Below are positions 1-11,605 of a stretch of DNA of 64,000 nucleotides, one piece after another; within the stretch, counting starts at the first letter, position 1; every line of letters begins with the position of its first letter. Source of the stretch: Streptomyces changanensis (GTDB taxonomy: Bacteria; Actinomycetota; Actinomycetes; Streptomycetales; Streptomycetaceae); NCBI RefSeq assembly GCF_024600715.1, contig NZ_CP102332.1:992001-1056000 (forward strand), in the 5' to 3' direction. The notes below the pieces were generated by a model. That model did no database searches, was not told where the DNA came from, and saw only the letters and a list, made by a program, of their open reading frames with translations. A program made the translations under genes and the position numbers.

Positions 1-118
1 ACCAGCGCCGCCGCGGATCCGGCCGCCGCGCACCGGCCGCGCAGCCGCCCGCGGCGGTCCGCAAACACCTGGGACATGACCCGAGCCTACGAGCGCGGGC
101 GAGACCCGGCAGTACGGA

Positions 119-142
119 GGGGGCCGATCGGGACCGGCCCCC
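119..142 (-). terminator. hairpin terminator after the P-loop protein gene
   Basis: An 8-bp GC stem (119-126 with 135-142, 8-nt loop) lies just beyond the stop codon of the minus-strand gene ending at 148. A G-rich arm pairing with a C-rich arm and no T-run is the usual Streptomyces terminator form. Bases 1-118 show no gene I can support. Confidence 0.55.
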
Positions 143-147
143 CTCGC

Positions 148-1134
148 TCACCAGCTCGGCGGGCTGGCCAGGGAACGGGCGAGGACGTCGTCGAGGGCCC
201 GGGCCGTGGTCTCGACGTCGTAGTGGGAGTTGTCGATGATGGGCAGGCCGGAGGCGTGCCAGCCGGCCATGCGGCCGTGGATGCCGGCGACCTCCTCGTC
301 GGAGAGCCGGCGGTTGCCGGAGCGCTCGGCGTTGCGCTCCAGGACGATCTCCAGACCGGGGAGGAGCACCACGGGCAGCAGGCCGGGGCCGACGTGGCGC
401 TTCCAGCCGCCGAGTCCGACGACCGGGCGGTCGGGGAAGACGGCGTCGTCGAGGATGCAGGAGATGCCGTTGGCGAGGAAGTTCCGCGCGGCGAAGCCGC
501 AGGTGCGGCGGGCCAGGCGGTACTGGGCCTCCGACTGGTCGTTCCACCCCGACTGGGGGTCGGCGAACCCGGCACACACCCACTCGCGCACGTCGTCGAG
601 GCTGATGTGGGCCGTGGGGACGCGGCGGTGCTGCGCCCAGTACCGCGCGACGGTGGTCTTGCCGGCGCCCGCCGGGCCGATGAGGAGGACCGCGAGGGTG
701 GCGGTGCCCGTGCCGGCGGTGGGGCCGGTGCCCGGCTCGGGGACCGGGGCCGTGACCGGCGCGCCCGCCGGGAGCCGGAGGTGGCCCGTCGTGTCGGGCG
801 GGGGCGGCGCGGGTGCCGCGTGGGGCGCGGGGTGCGGGGACGTCCAGCCGCCGGGCGCCTGTCCGGGCTGCTGCTGGGGCGGGGGCGGCGCCTGCGGCAC
901 GTGGCCGTGCGGGGCGTGCGGGGCCTGCGGACCGTGCGGGGCGTGCTGGCCGTGCGCGGGCGGGCCCTGCCGGCCCTGGGCGTGCGGGTCCTGCGGGGTG
1001 TGCGCGTGCGGCGCGGGGGGTCGGGCCGGGGGCGGGGGCGGCGGGCCCGGGTGGTGTCCCTGCTGGGCCCACCCGGCCGCCGCGTGCCCCGGCTGGTGGG
1101 GCGGCGGCAGCGGAGCCCCCACTGCGTGCTGCAT
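148..1134 (-). CDS. P-loop ATP-binding protein with long His/Pro/Gln-rich N-terminus
   Basis: A 328-residue protein in two parts. Residues 1 to about 140 are low complexity, built of Pro, His, Gln, Gly and Ala, and are probably disordered. From about residue 147 a P-loop NTPase fold begins, with a Walker A motif GPAGAGKT at 153-160 followed by the pattern of small AAA or zeta-like kinases (ISLDDVREWVCAGF, then an ILDDAVFP segment that could be Walker B). The substrate is not evident; related Streptomyces proteins are annotated only as ATP-binding or AAA proteins. The ATG start has a GGAG about 9 nt upstream. It lies downstream of aroQ in the same orientation but 122 bp away, so it need not be in the aro operon. 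Confidence 0.8.
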   Translation of the reverse strand: MQHAVGAPLPPPHQPGHAAAGWAQQGHHPGPPPPPPARPPAPHAHTPQDPHAQGRQGPPAHGQHAPHGPQAPHAPHGHVPQAPPPPQQQPGQAPGGWTSPHPAPHAAPAPPPPDTTGHLRLPAGAPVTAPVPEPGTGPTAGTGTATLAVLLIGPAGAGKTTVARYWAQHRRVPTAHISLDDVREWVCAGFADPQSGWNDQSEAQYRLARRTCGFAARNFLANGISCILDDAVFPDRPVVGLGGWKRHVGPGLLPVVLLPGLEIVLERNAERSGNRRLSDEEVAGIHGRMAGWHASGLPIIDNSHYDVETTARALDDVLARSLASPPSW

Positions 1135-1256
1135 CCGGTGCCACTCCGTCTCGTACGACTGACGCTGATCGGGCGGCCGTTCGGGGCGCCCGCCATCGAA
1201 CCGTACCCTCCCGCGCCGTCAGACGGTGAACGGCCCGGGAGGGTTCCGGCTGATCG

Positions 1257-4505
<3,249 letters not shown>

Positions 4506-4677
4506 CGGTGCTCCTTCTCTCGGGCCGGATCTGCGGACGGCTCGGCCGGTACGCGGCCCGCGCCTCCACCCCCGATCCTCCCATGTCCGCCCGCCCGTCA
4601 GGCCGCCGTCCCAGGTTCCGGACAGCGCGACCGACGCGGCGCCGCGGGGGCGCGGCCGCCCGGCGGCGCGGAGGGCG

Positions 4678-5571
4678 TCACTCCGCGGCGGCGCGCAGGG
4701 CCCGCTCCCCCGCCTCCCGCATGGCGCGCAGCGGGGCCGGGGCGCGTCCGGTCATCTGCTCGACCTGGAGGACCGCCTGGTGGACGAGGAGGTCGAGTCC
4801 CCCCACCACCCGGCCGCCCCGCGCGGACCAGGCGGCCGCGAGCGGCGTGGGCCACGGGTCGTACAGCACGTCGAAGAGGGTGCCCGGCCGCTCCGGCACG
4901 TGCGGGGCGAGGGCGTCGGTGGTGCCGGCCGGGGTGGTCGCGACGACGAGGGGGGCGGTGAGGGCGCGGGCCGCCTCCGCCCAGTCGGCCGTGCGCACGT
5001 CCACGCCGAGCCGCTCGCCCCAGCCGCGCATCTCCTCGGCGCGGGCCGCGCTGCGCACGTAGGCGGTGACGGGTCCGGAGCAGACGCGCGCCAGGGCGGC
5101 GAGGGCGGAGGAGGCGGTGGCCCCCGCGCCGAGCACGGCGGCCTCCTCGACCTTCTCCACGCCCCGCTCCTTCAGGGCGGCGATCATGCCGGGGATGTCG
5201 GTGTTGTCGCCGACGCGGCGCCCTTCGCCGGTGACGACGACGGTGTTGACGGCCTCCACCGAGCGGGCGGTGTCGCTGACCGCGTCGAGCAGCGGGATGA
5301 CCGCGCGCTTGAGCGGCATGGTGAGGGACAGGCCGGCCCAGGAGGCGTCGAGCCCCTGGAAGAAGCCGGGCAGTGCCGCCTCGTCGACCTCGAACCGGCC
5401 GTACGTCCAGCCCGTCAGGCCGAGCTCGGCGTAGGCCGCCCGGTGCAGGACCGGGGAGAGCGAGTGGGCGATGGGCGAGCCCAGGACCGCCGCCCTACGC
5501 CCCCCGCCGACCGGCTCCCGCGCGGCCCGGTCCCCGTCGGCCCGGTCCCCGTCAGCCCCCCTGGTTGTCAT
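4678..5571 (-). CDS. aroE: shikimate 5-dehydrogenase
   Basis: A 297-residue NADP-dependent shikimate dehydrogenase. The substrate motif [16 protein letters not shown] appears after about 30 residues, TMPLKRAVI carries the catalytic Lys, GDNTDIPG carries the catalytic Asp, and [17 protein letters not shown] is the nucleotide-binding Rossmann turn. The first 25 residues are an Asp/Arg-rich extension that overlaps the mltG stop by 20 nt, so an internal start is possible. It is separated from aroC by 172 bp but runs in the same direction, placing five shikimate genes together. Confidence 0.93.
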   Translation of the reverse strand: MTTRGADGDRADGDRAAREPVGGGRRAAVLGSPIAHSLSPVLHRAAYAELGLTGWTYGRFEVDEAALPGFFQGLDASWAGLSLTMPLKRAVIPLLDAVSDTARSVEAVNTVVVTGEGRRVGDNTDIPGMIAALKERGVEKVEEAAVLGAGATASSALAALARVCSGPVTAYVRSAARAEEMRGWGERLGVDVRTADWAEAARALTAPLVVATTPAGTTDALAPHVPERPGTLFDVLYDPWPTPLAAAWSARGGRVVGGLDLLVHQAVLQVEQMTGRAPAPLRAMREAGERALRAAAE

Positions 5572-7390
5572 TGAACTTGTCCTTCAGCTTGAGGAAGTCG
5601 TCGTGCGTCCTCGCGAACTCCGTCTTGTTCATGCCGTCGGTCGCGACGAAGTACATCCAGCCGTCCGAGGTCGGTTCGAGCGCCGCCGCCAGCGCCTCTG
5701 CGCCGGGGTTGCCGATCGGACCGGGCGTGAGGCCCCGGTGGTAGTACGTGTTGTACGGGTCCGGGTTGCTGTTGATCTCGGACTCGCTGATCTCGATCTT
5801 GCTCTGGCCCCTCAGGTAGTTGAAGGCCGAGTCGAACTGGAGCTTCTGGTTGGTCTCGGTGTTGTCGGGCTTGAGCCGGTTGTAGACGACCTCGCTCATC
5901 TTGCGGAAGTCGTCCTCGGTCTTGCCCTCCGCCTGGACGAGGCTCGCCACCGTGACGAGCTCCCACGGGCTCTTGAGCCCGAGGCCCTTCGCCTTGGCGG
6001 CCAGGTCGACCTTGTTGTACTCGCTGTTGGCGCGGGTGACCATCCGCTTGAGGACGTCCTCGGGCTTGTTGCCCTTGGCGACCGGGTAGTCCGCGGGGAA
6101 GAGGAAGCCCTCCAGGGGGTCCTTGACGTTCGGGTGGCCGGTCGCCCACGCGGGCAGGCCGAGGGTGCCGGCCTTCTCCAGGGCGACCTTCTTCGTCGTG
6201 CCGGGCGCGAGCTCCAGGCGCTTGTCGATCTGCTCGTACACCCAGACGTTGCGCCGGCCCTCGGGGATGATCAGGACGTTGCGGCTCTTGGGGCTGAGCA
6301 TGGCCTCCACGGCGGACGCGGCGGACATGCCCTTCTGCAGGGTGTAGAAGCCCGGCTGGATCGAGAGGCCCTTGGGGTTCTTCTCCTGCGCGGTGACGAA
6401 CGCGTCGACGCTCTTGACGACGCCCGCCTTCAGCAGGATGCCGCCGATCTCCGCGCCCACGGCGTCCTTGGGCACCTCGATGGTGACCGCCTCGCCGGTG
6501 CCGGTGCCGGTGTAGTCGGGCGAGGGGCCGAAGCGGTCCTGCCAGAACTGGTAGCCGAAGTAGCCCACGCCGCCGAGGCCGCCCGCGAGGACGAGCGCGA
6601 CGAACAGGCAGGCCACGCCGTTGCGGCTCTTGCGCTTCTTGGTCCGGCCGCGGCTCTCGCGCGCGGCGCGGCGGCTCTCCGCCGGCTCCTCGTCGTAGCC
6701 GTCGTCGTCATAGCCGTCGTCCCGGCCGTCGGGCCCGTCGCCACCGCCGTGACCCTCGTCCCGGCGGTCGTCGTCGTCGGGGCCGTCGAAGAAGCCGCGG
6801 CGCGGAGCGCCGTCCCGCCGCTCGCCGGTCCCGTCGTCCGCCCCCTGGTCGGGGTGCGCGTCATGGGTCTGCGGCTCGGCGCGGCGCTGGCCCGGGGGCT
6901 GCGGCGGCGGGTACGCCTCGGGGGTGCTGTACGGGTCGGCGCCCTGCCCGCCGTAGGGATCGGCGGGGGGCGGGGGGCCGTAGGGCATGGCGGCCTGCTG
7001 TCCGGTGCCGGTGTCCCAGCCGCCGCCGTACTGCTGTCCGCTGTGGGTGCCGGGGTCGTACTGCTGTCCGCCGGGTGTCCCGGGGTCGTACTGCTGCTGC
7101 GCGTGGGCGCCGGTGTCGTACGGCTGGGCGTGGCCGGATCCGTACTGCTGGTCGTGGGTGCCGGCGCCGTACTGGTCGCCGGCTGCGGCGCCCGTGTCGT
7201 ACGGGCGGCCCGCCTCGTCGTGGCCCTGCCCGCCGTATCCCTGCTGGTACGGGTCCTGGTGGCCGCCGTACTGCGGCTGCTGCTGGTAGTGGGCGCCTCC
7301 GGCCTGCTGACCGCCCCAGCCCTGGTCCCCGTACAGGGGGTCCTCGGGGTGCCAGGGCTGTGAGCCGGGATTCCGGCCATACTCAGTCAT
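5552..7390 (-). CDS. mltG: endolytic murein transglycosylase MltG with Gln/Tyr/Gly-rich cytoplasmic tail
   Basis: A 612-residue single-pass membrane enzyme thought to cleave nascent peptidoglycan and set glycan strand ends. Residues 1-160 are repeats rich in Gln, Tyr, Gly and Pro; 170-250 are Asp/Arg-rich; a basic stretch and one membrane helix follow (about 257-280); the YceG/MltG domain spans about 300-612. Conserved family sites include ASLVQAEGKTEDD near 482-494, containing the catalytic glutamate, and the LTPGPIGNPG motif near 554. The family is usually about 340 residues in Gram-negatives, so the cytoplasmic tail is the unusual part. The aroE start overlaps its 3' end. Confidence 0.95.
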   Translation of the reverse strand: MTEYGRNPGSQPWHPEDPLYGDQGWGGQQAGGAHYQQQPQYGGHQDPYQQGYGGQGHDEAGRPYDTGAAAGDQYGAGTHDQQYGSGHAQPYDTGAHAQQQYDPGTPGGQQYDPGTHSGQQYGGGWDTGTGQQAAMPYGPPPPADPYGGQGADPYSTPEAYPPPQPPGQRRAEPQTHDAHPDQGADDGTGERRDGAPRRGFFDGPDDDDRRDEGHGGGDGPDGRDDGYDDDGYDEEPAESRRAARESRGRTKKRKSRNGVACLFVALVLAGGLGGVGYFGYQFWQDRFGPSPDYTGTGTGEAVTIEVPKDAVGAEIGGILLKAGVVKSVDAFVTAQEKNPKGLSIQPGFYTLQKGMSAASAVEAMLSPKSRNVLIIPEGRRNVWVYEQIDKRLELAPGTTKKVALEKAGTLGLPAWATGHPNVKDPLEGFLFPADYPVAKGNKPEDVLKRMVTRANSEYNKVDLAAKAKGLGLKSPWELVTVASLVQAEGKTEDDFRKMSEVVYNRLKPDNTETNQKLQFDSAFNYLRGQSKIEISESEINSNPDPYNTYYHRGLTPGPIGNPGAEALAAALEPTSDGWMYFVATDGMNKTEFARTHDDFLKLKDKFNDNQGG

Positions 7391-7491
7391 CGATCCCCAA
7401 ACAGCCGTGAGGCTTCCGGGACGTCCGCCTCTACGTCGTGCGGCGACTGTTCGAACGCCACCGCATCGCGCGGAACGTTACCGTATCGCGA

Positions 7492-7965
7492 TCAGATGAC
7501 CACTTCGACGCTCTCGCCGGGCGGATTACCCGATACCCGTTCGGACTCAAGAGCGTTCTGCAGGATGATCACAGCGGCGGCCTGGTCGATGACCGAGCGG
7601 CCCTTCTTCGACCGCACGCCCGAGGCGCGCAGCCCCTGGGTCGCGGAGACCGTGGTCATGCGCTCGTCGACCAGCCGGACGGACACGGGGGCGACGCCCC
7701 TGGCCAGCTCCTGGGCGAAGGCCCGGACCTTGGCGGCCGCCGGGCCCTCGCCCCCGTTGAGGGAACGGGGCAGCCCGACGACGACCTCGATCGGCTCGTA
7801 CTCCTCGACCAGCTGCCGGAGCCGCCGGTGGGCGGCCGGGACGTCGCGCCCCGGCACGGTCTCCACCGGCGTGGCGAGGACCCCGTCGGGGTCGCACGAG
7901 GCGACCCCGATCCGGGCGTCCCCGACGTCGACCGCCAGGCGGCGTCCGCGTCGCATCGCGTTCAT
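7492..7965 (-). CDS. ruvX: YqgF/RuvX-family Holliday-junction resolvase-like nuclease
   Basis: A 157-residue RNase H-fold protein of the YqgF (RuvX) family, linked to 16S rRNA 5'-end maturation and to junction resolution. The N-terminal LAVDVGDARIGVASCD carries the first catalytic Asp, VVGLPRSLNG is the central motif, and LVDERMTT and SVIDQAAAVIIL carry the later acidic residues. The ATG overlaps the alaS stop by 1 nt (TGATG). A second ATG three codons later is an alternative start. The alaS-ruvX-mltG-aro order is a common actinobacterial arrangement. Confidence 0.93.
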   Translation of the reverse strand: MNAMRRGRRLAVDVGDARIGVASCDPDGVLATPVETVPGRDVPAAHRRLRQLVEEYEPIEVVVGLPRSLNGGEGPAAAKVRAFAQELARGVAPVSVRLVDERMTTVSATQGLRASGVRSKKGRSVIDQAAAVIILQNALESERVSGNPPGESVEVVI

Positions 7966-10634
7966 CAGGCCGTCTCGGCGACCAGGCGCTCGACGGCCTC
8001 CACGGCGGCGCCGACGGCCTGCGGGTCCTGGCCCCCGCCCTGGGCGACGTCCGGCTTGCCGCCACCGCCGCCGCCGAGGGTCTTGGCCGCGGTGCGGACC
8101 AGGTCGCCGGCCTTGAGGCCGCGCTCGCGGGCGGCCTCGTTCGTGGCGATCACGGTCAGCGGGCGGCCGCCCGCGGTGGCGAACAGGGCGACGACGGCCG
8201 GGCGGTCGCCCGGGATGCGGCCGCGGACGTCGAGGACCAGCCTGCGCAGGTCGTCGGCGCCGGTGCCGTCCGGGACCTGCCCGGTGACCAGGGCCACGCC
8301 GCGGACGTCCTTGGCGGACTCGGCGAGGCCGGCGGCGGCCTGGAGCACCTTCTCGGCGCGGAACTTCTCGATCTCCTTCTCGGCGTCCTTGAGCTTGCCG
8401 AGCATGGCGGAGATCTTCTCGGGGAGCTCCTCCGGGCGGCCCTTGACCAGCTCCTGGAGCTGGGCGACGACCGTGTGCTCGCGGGCGAGGAAGTTGTAGG
8501 CGTCGACACCGACGAGGGCCTCGATGCGGCGCACGCCGGAGCCGATGGAGGACTCGCCGAGCAGCTTCACCAGGCCGAGCTGGGCGGTGTTGTGCACGTG
8601 CGTGCCGCCGCACAGCTCCTTGGAGAAGTCGCCGATGGTGACCACGCGGACCTTCTCGCCGTACTTCTCGCCGAACTCGGCGATGGCGCCCTGGCGCTTC
8701 GCCTCGTCGATCGGCAGGACCTCGGCGTGCACGTCGAGCTCGCGGGAGAGCACCTCGTTGATCTTCTGCTCGACGTCCGTCATGACCGCCTGGGGCACGG
8801 CGGACGGCGAGCCGAAGTCGAAGCGGAAGCGACCGGGCTGGTTCTCCGAACCGGCCTGGGCGGCCGTCGGGCCGAGCGCGTCGCGCAGCGCCTGGTGGGT
8901 GAGGTGCGTGGCGCTGTGAGCGCGGGCGATGGCGCGGCGGCGCCGGACGTCGATGGCGGCGTAGGCGGTCGCGCCCACGGTGACCTCGCCGACCTGGACC
9001 GAGCCCTTGTGCACGGACACGCCCGGGACGGGCTGCTGGACGTCGCGGATCTCGATGACGGCACCGCCGTGCAGCCGGATGCGGCCGGTGTCGGCGATCT
9101 GACCGCCGCCCTCGGCGTAGAACGGCGTGCGGTCGAGGACGACCTCGACGTCGTCGCCCTCCGAGGCGGCCGGCGACGGGACGCCGTTGACGAGGAGGCC
9201 GACGACCGTGGTCTCGCCCTCGGTGTTGGTGTAGCCGGTGAACTCCGTGGCGCCGGACGCGTCGGCGATCTCGCGGTAGGCGGTGACGTCGGCGTGGCCG
9301 GTCTTCTTGGCCTTGGCGTCGGCCTTGGCACGCTCGCGCTGCTCCCGCATCAGACGGCGGAAGCCGTCCTCGTCCACGGAGAGGCCCTGCTCGGCGGCCA
9401 TCTCCAGGGTGAGGTCGATGGGGAAGCCCCAGGTGTCGTGGAGGAGGAACGCCTTGTCGCCGGGGAGGACCCGGCCGCCGACTGCCTTGGTCTCGCTGAC
9501 GGCCGTGTCGAGGATGTTGGTGCCGGCCTTCAGCGTCTTGAGGAAGGCGGCCTCCTCGGCGAGGGCGACGGTCTCGATCCGCTTGCGGTCGGTCTCCAGC
9601 TCCGGGTACTGCTCGCTCATCGTCCGGATGACCGTGTCGACGAGCCGGCCGACGACCGGGCCGGTGGCGCCCAGCAGTCGCATGTTGCGGATGGCGCGGC
9701 GCATGATGCGGCGCAGGACGTAGCCGCGGCCCTCGTTGCCCGGGGTGACGCCGTCGCCGACGAGCATGACGGAGGTGCGCATGTGGTCGGCGACCACGCG
9801 CAGGGACACGTCGCTGTCCTGGGCCTCGCCGTAGCGGACGCCGGTCAGCTCGGTGGCCTTGTCGATGACGACCTTGAGGGTGTCCGTCTCGTACATGTTG
9901 CGGACGCCCTGGAGGATCATCGCCAGGCGCTCCAGGCCGAGACCCGTGTCGATGTTCTTGCTCGGCAGGTCGCCGAGGATCTCGAAGTCGTCCTTCGAGG
10001 TGCCCTCGCCGCGCTCGTACTGCATGAAGACGAGGTTCCAGATCTCCACGTACCGCTCGTCGTTGACGGCCGGGCCGCCCTCGACGCCGAACTCGGGGCC
10101 GCGGTCGTAGTTGATCTCGGAGCAGGGGCCGCAGGGGCCGGGGACGCCCATGGACCAGAAGTTGTCCTTCTTGCCCAGGCGCTGGATGCGTTCGGCGGGG
10201 ACGCCCACGACGTCGCGCCAGATCTGCTCGGCCTCGTCGTCGTCCTGGTAGACGGTGATCCAGAGCTTCTCGGGCTCCAGGCCGTAGCCGCCGCGCGCGA
10301 CCGGGGAGGTGAGCAGCTCCCAGGCGAGCTTGATGGCGCCTTCCTTGAAGTAGTCGCCGAAGGAGAAGTTGCCGCACATCTGGAAGAACGTGCCGTGGCG
10401 GGTGGTCTTGCCGACCTCTTCGATGTCCGGCGTGCGCACGCACTTCTGGACGCTGGTGGCGCGCGCGTACGGCGGCTTGACCTCGCCGAGGAAGTACGGC
10501 TTGAAGGGGACCATGCCGGCGGGGACGAGGAGCAGAGTCGGGTCGTCCGCGATGAGCGACGCCGAAGGGACGACGGTGTGCCCGCGCTCCTCGAAGAAGC
10601 TCAGCCAGCGGCGGCGGATTTCAGCCGACTCCAT
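7965..10634 (-). CDS. alaS: alanyl-tRNA synthetase
   Basis: An 889-residue class II synthetase charging tRNA-Ala, full length for the family. The N-terminal catalytic domain opens with [20 protein letters not shown]. The editing domain contains the zinc ligands [11 protein letters not shown] and CGGTHVHNT, and a C-terminal DHHA1-type domain ends in a Gly-rich segment. The start ATG is followed by the family-typical beginning. It overlaps the upstream membrane-associated gene by 14 nt and ruvX by 1 nt, consistent with one transcript. Confidence 0.97.
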   Translation of the reverse strand: MESAEIRRRWLSFFEERGHTVVPSASLIADDPTLLLVPAGMVPFKPYFLGEVKPPYARATSVQKCVRTPDIEEVGKTTRHGTFFQMCGNFSFGDYFKEGAIKLAWELLTSPVARGGYGLEPEKLWITVYQDDDEAEQIWRDVVGVPAERIQRLGKKDNFWSMGVPGPCGPCSEINYDRGPEFGVEGGPAVNDERYVEIWNLVFMQYERGEGTSKDDFEILGDLPSKNIDTGLGLERLAMILQGVRNMYETDTLKVVIDKATELTGVRYGEAQDSDVSLRVVADHMRTSVMLVGDGVTPGNEGRGYVLRRIMRRAIRNMRLLGATGPVVGRLVDTVIRTMSEQYPELETDRKRIETVALAEEAAFLKTLKAGTNILDTAVSETKAVGGRVLPGDKAFLLHDTWGFPIDLTLEMAAEQGLSVDEDGFRRLMREQRERAKADAKAKKTGHADVTAYREIADASGATEFTGYTNTEGETTVVGLLVNGVPSPAASEGDDVEVVLDRTPFYAEGGGQIADTGRIRLHGGAVIEIRDVQQPVPGVSVHKGSVQVGEVTVGATAYAAIDVRRRRAIARAHSATHLTHQALRDALGPTAAQAGSENQPGRFRFDFGSPSAVPQAVMTDVEQKINEVLSRELDVHAEVLPIDEAKRQGAIAEFGEKYGEKVRVVTIGDFSKELCGGTHVHNTAQLGLVKLLGESSIGSGVRRIEALVGVDAYNFLAREHTVVAQLQELVKGRPEELPEKISAMLGKLKDAEKEIEKFRAEKVLQAAAGLAESAKDVRGVALVTGQVPDGTGADDLRRLVLDVRGRIPGDRPAVVALFATAGGRPLTVIATNEAARERGLKAGDLVRTAAKTLGGGGGGKPDVAQGGGQDPQAVGAAVEAVERLVAETA

Positions 10635-10977
10635 CAGTGGTCCTCATTCCGGTTGTACGGGTGGGTGGGGTGCGGGCGCTCGCGGCGGCCGGGGCGTCGC
10701 CGCCCGGGCCGAGGGCCGTGCGGCGGGGGCCGGGGAGGGCCGGGTCGACCGGTGCGTCCAGACCCAGTGCCTCCTCCAGCTCCGTCTCGCGCTGGAGCAT
10801 TCCCGCGCGGACGTCGAGGGCGAACTCCTTGAGCCGGTGACCGGCCTCGACCGCCTTGTCGGCGGCCTGCGCCGCGAGGCTCTCGGGGGTGAGCTGCCTG
10901 AGCTTGCGGTTGACCTTGGTGGTGGCCCACGCGCCGGCTGCCGCGCCGGCGGTGAACCAGAATGCCCGGCGGAACAT
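10621..10977 (-). CDS. small conserved protein (DUF6167-like), N-terminal membrane helix
   Basis: A 118-residue protein beginning [20 protein letters not shown], a short hydrophobic segment that may be a membrane anchor, followed by an amphipathic helical region ([19 protein letters not shown]) and a Pro/Thr/Arg-rich tail. This family is conserved directly upstream of alaS in streptomycetes, but I know no assigned role. The gene sits 8 bp after the DUF948-type gene and overlaps alaS by 14 nt, so it is probably co-expressed with both. Confidence 0.8.
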   Translation of the reverse strand: MFRRAFWFTAGAAAGAWATTKVNRKLRQLTPESLAAQAADKAVEAGHRLKEFALDVRAGMLQRETELEEALGLDAPVDPALPGPRRTALGPGGDAPAAASARTPPTRTTGMRTTDGVG

Positions 10978-10985
10978 GTGTCGGG

Positions 10986-11441
10986 TCAGCCCTTCCGGTT
11001 CCGGCCGCCGCGCGCCTGGGGCACCGTACGGCCGATGATGACGGTGCGCTTCGACCGCCCGCGCCCGCGCTCGGCGGGGCGGTCGGTCTTGTCGCGGCCG
11101 AGCGCCCGGCGTACGCCGTAGCCGAACGCGGCGACCTTGACGAGGGGGCCGCCGAAGGTCGAGGCCACGGTGGAGGAGAGCGCGGAGGCGTTGGAGGTGA
11201 CCTCCTGGACGTCCGAGGCGATCGCGTCGACCCGGTCGAGCTGGGTCTGCGCGGAGCGCACGGTCGCCGAGGCGTCGGCCAGCAGGGGTACGGCCTGCTC
11301 GGTCACGTCCGCCACGAGCCGGGTGGTCGCCCTGAGCGTCTGGGCCAGCCTCACCAGCACCACGGCCAGGAAGGACACCAGGATCGCCCAGAAGACGGCC
11401 ACCAGGATCCCGGCAACCTCTCCACCGGTCACTGTGCGCAC
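10986..11441 (-). CDS. DUF948-domain membrane protein
   Basis: A 151-residue protein with one N-terminal membrane helix (AGILVAVFWAILVSFLAVVL) followed by a helical, coiled-coil-like region (about 35-105) with the TLRATTRLVADVTEQAVPLL pattern typical of DUF948 proteins, then a basic tail ending in KRTVIIGRTVP. The topology suggests an envelope-tethered helical rod; the function is unknown. The GTG at 11441 is used here; another GTG three codons downstream is possible. It is the first gene of the alaS cluster, reading away from the STAND ATPase gene across a 164-bp divergent gap. Confidence 0.82.
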   Translation of the reverse strand: MRTVTGGEVAGILVAVFWAILVSFLAVVLVRLAQTLRATTRLVADVTEQAVPLLADASATVRSAQTQLDRVDAIASDVQEVTSNASALSSTVASTFGGPLVKVAAFGYGVRRALGRDKTDRPAERGRGRSKRTVIIGRTVPQARGGRNRKG

Positions 11442-11605
11442 CGCTCTCTGCTCGTCGAAGCCCGCTGATTGTTCGGCAGCTGAAAAAGTCGTCCTCCGAG
11501 CCTATCGCGCCCGTGGTGGCTCCCCGAACCGGATTCGCCGCCACCGGACCGCTCGTGACAGGCCGATTGTACGGAGAGCACCGCCGTCGGTACGCTCCGT
11601 GTCCC

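Noticed and set aside
8475..10832. A long open frame on the plus strand antisense to alaS
   Set aside because: The minus-strand AlaS has all class II motifs. The plus-strand frame has no ribosome site or motif.
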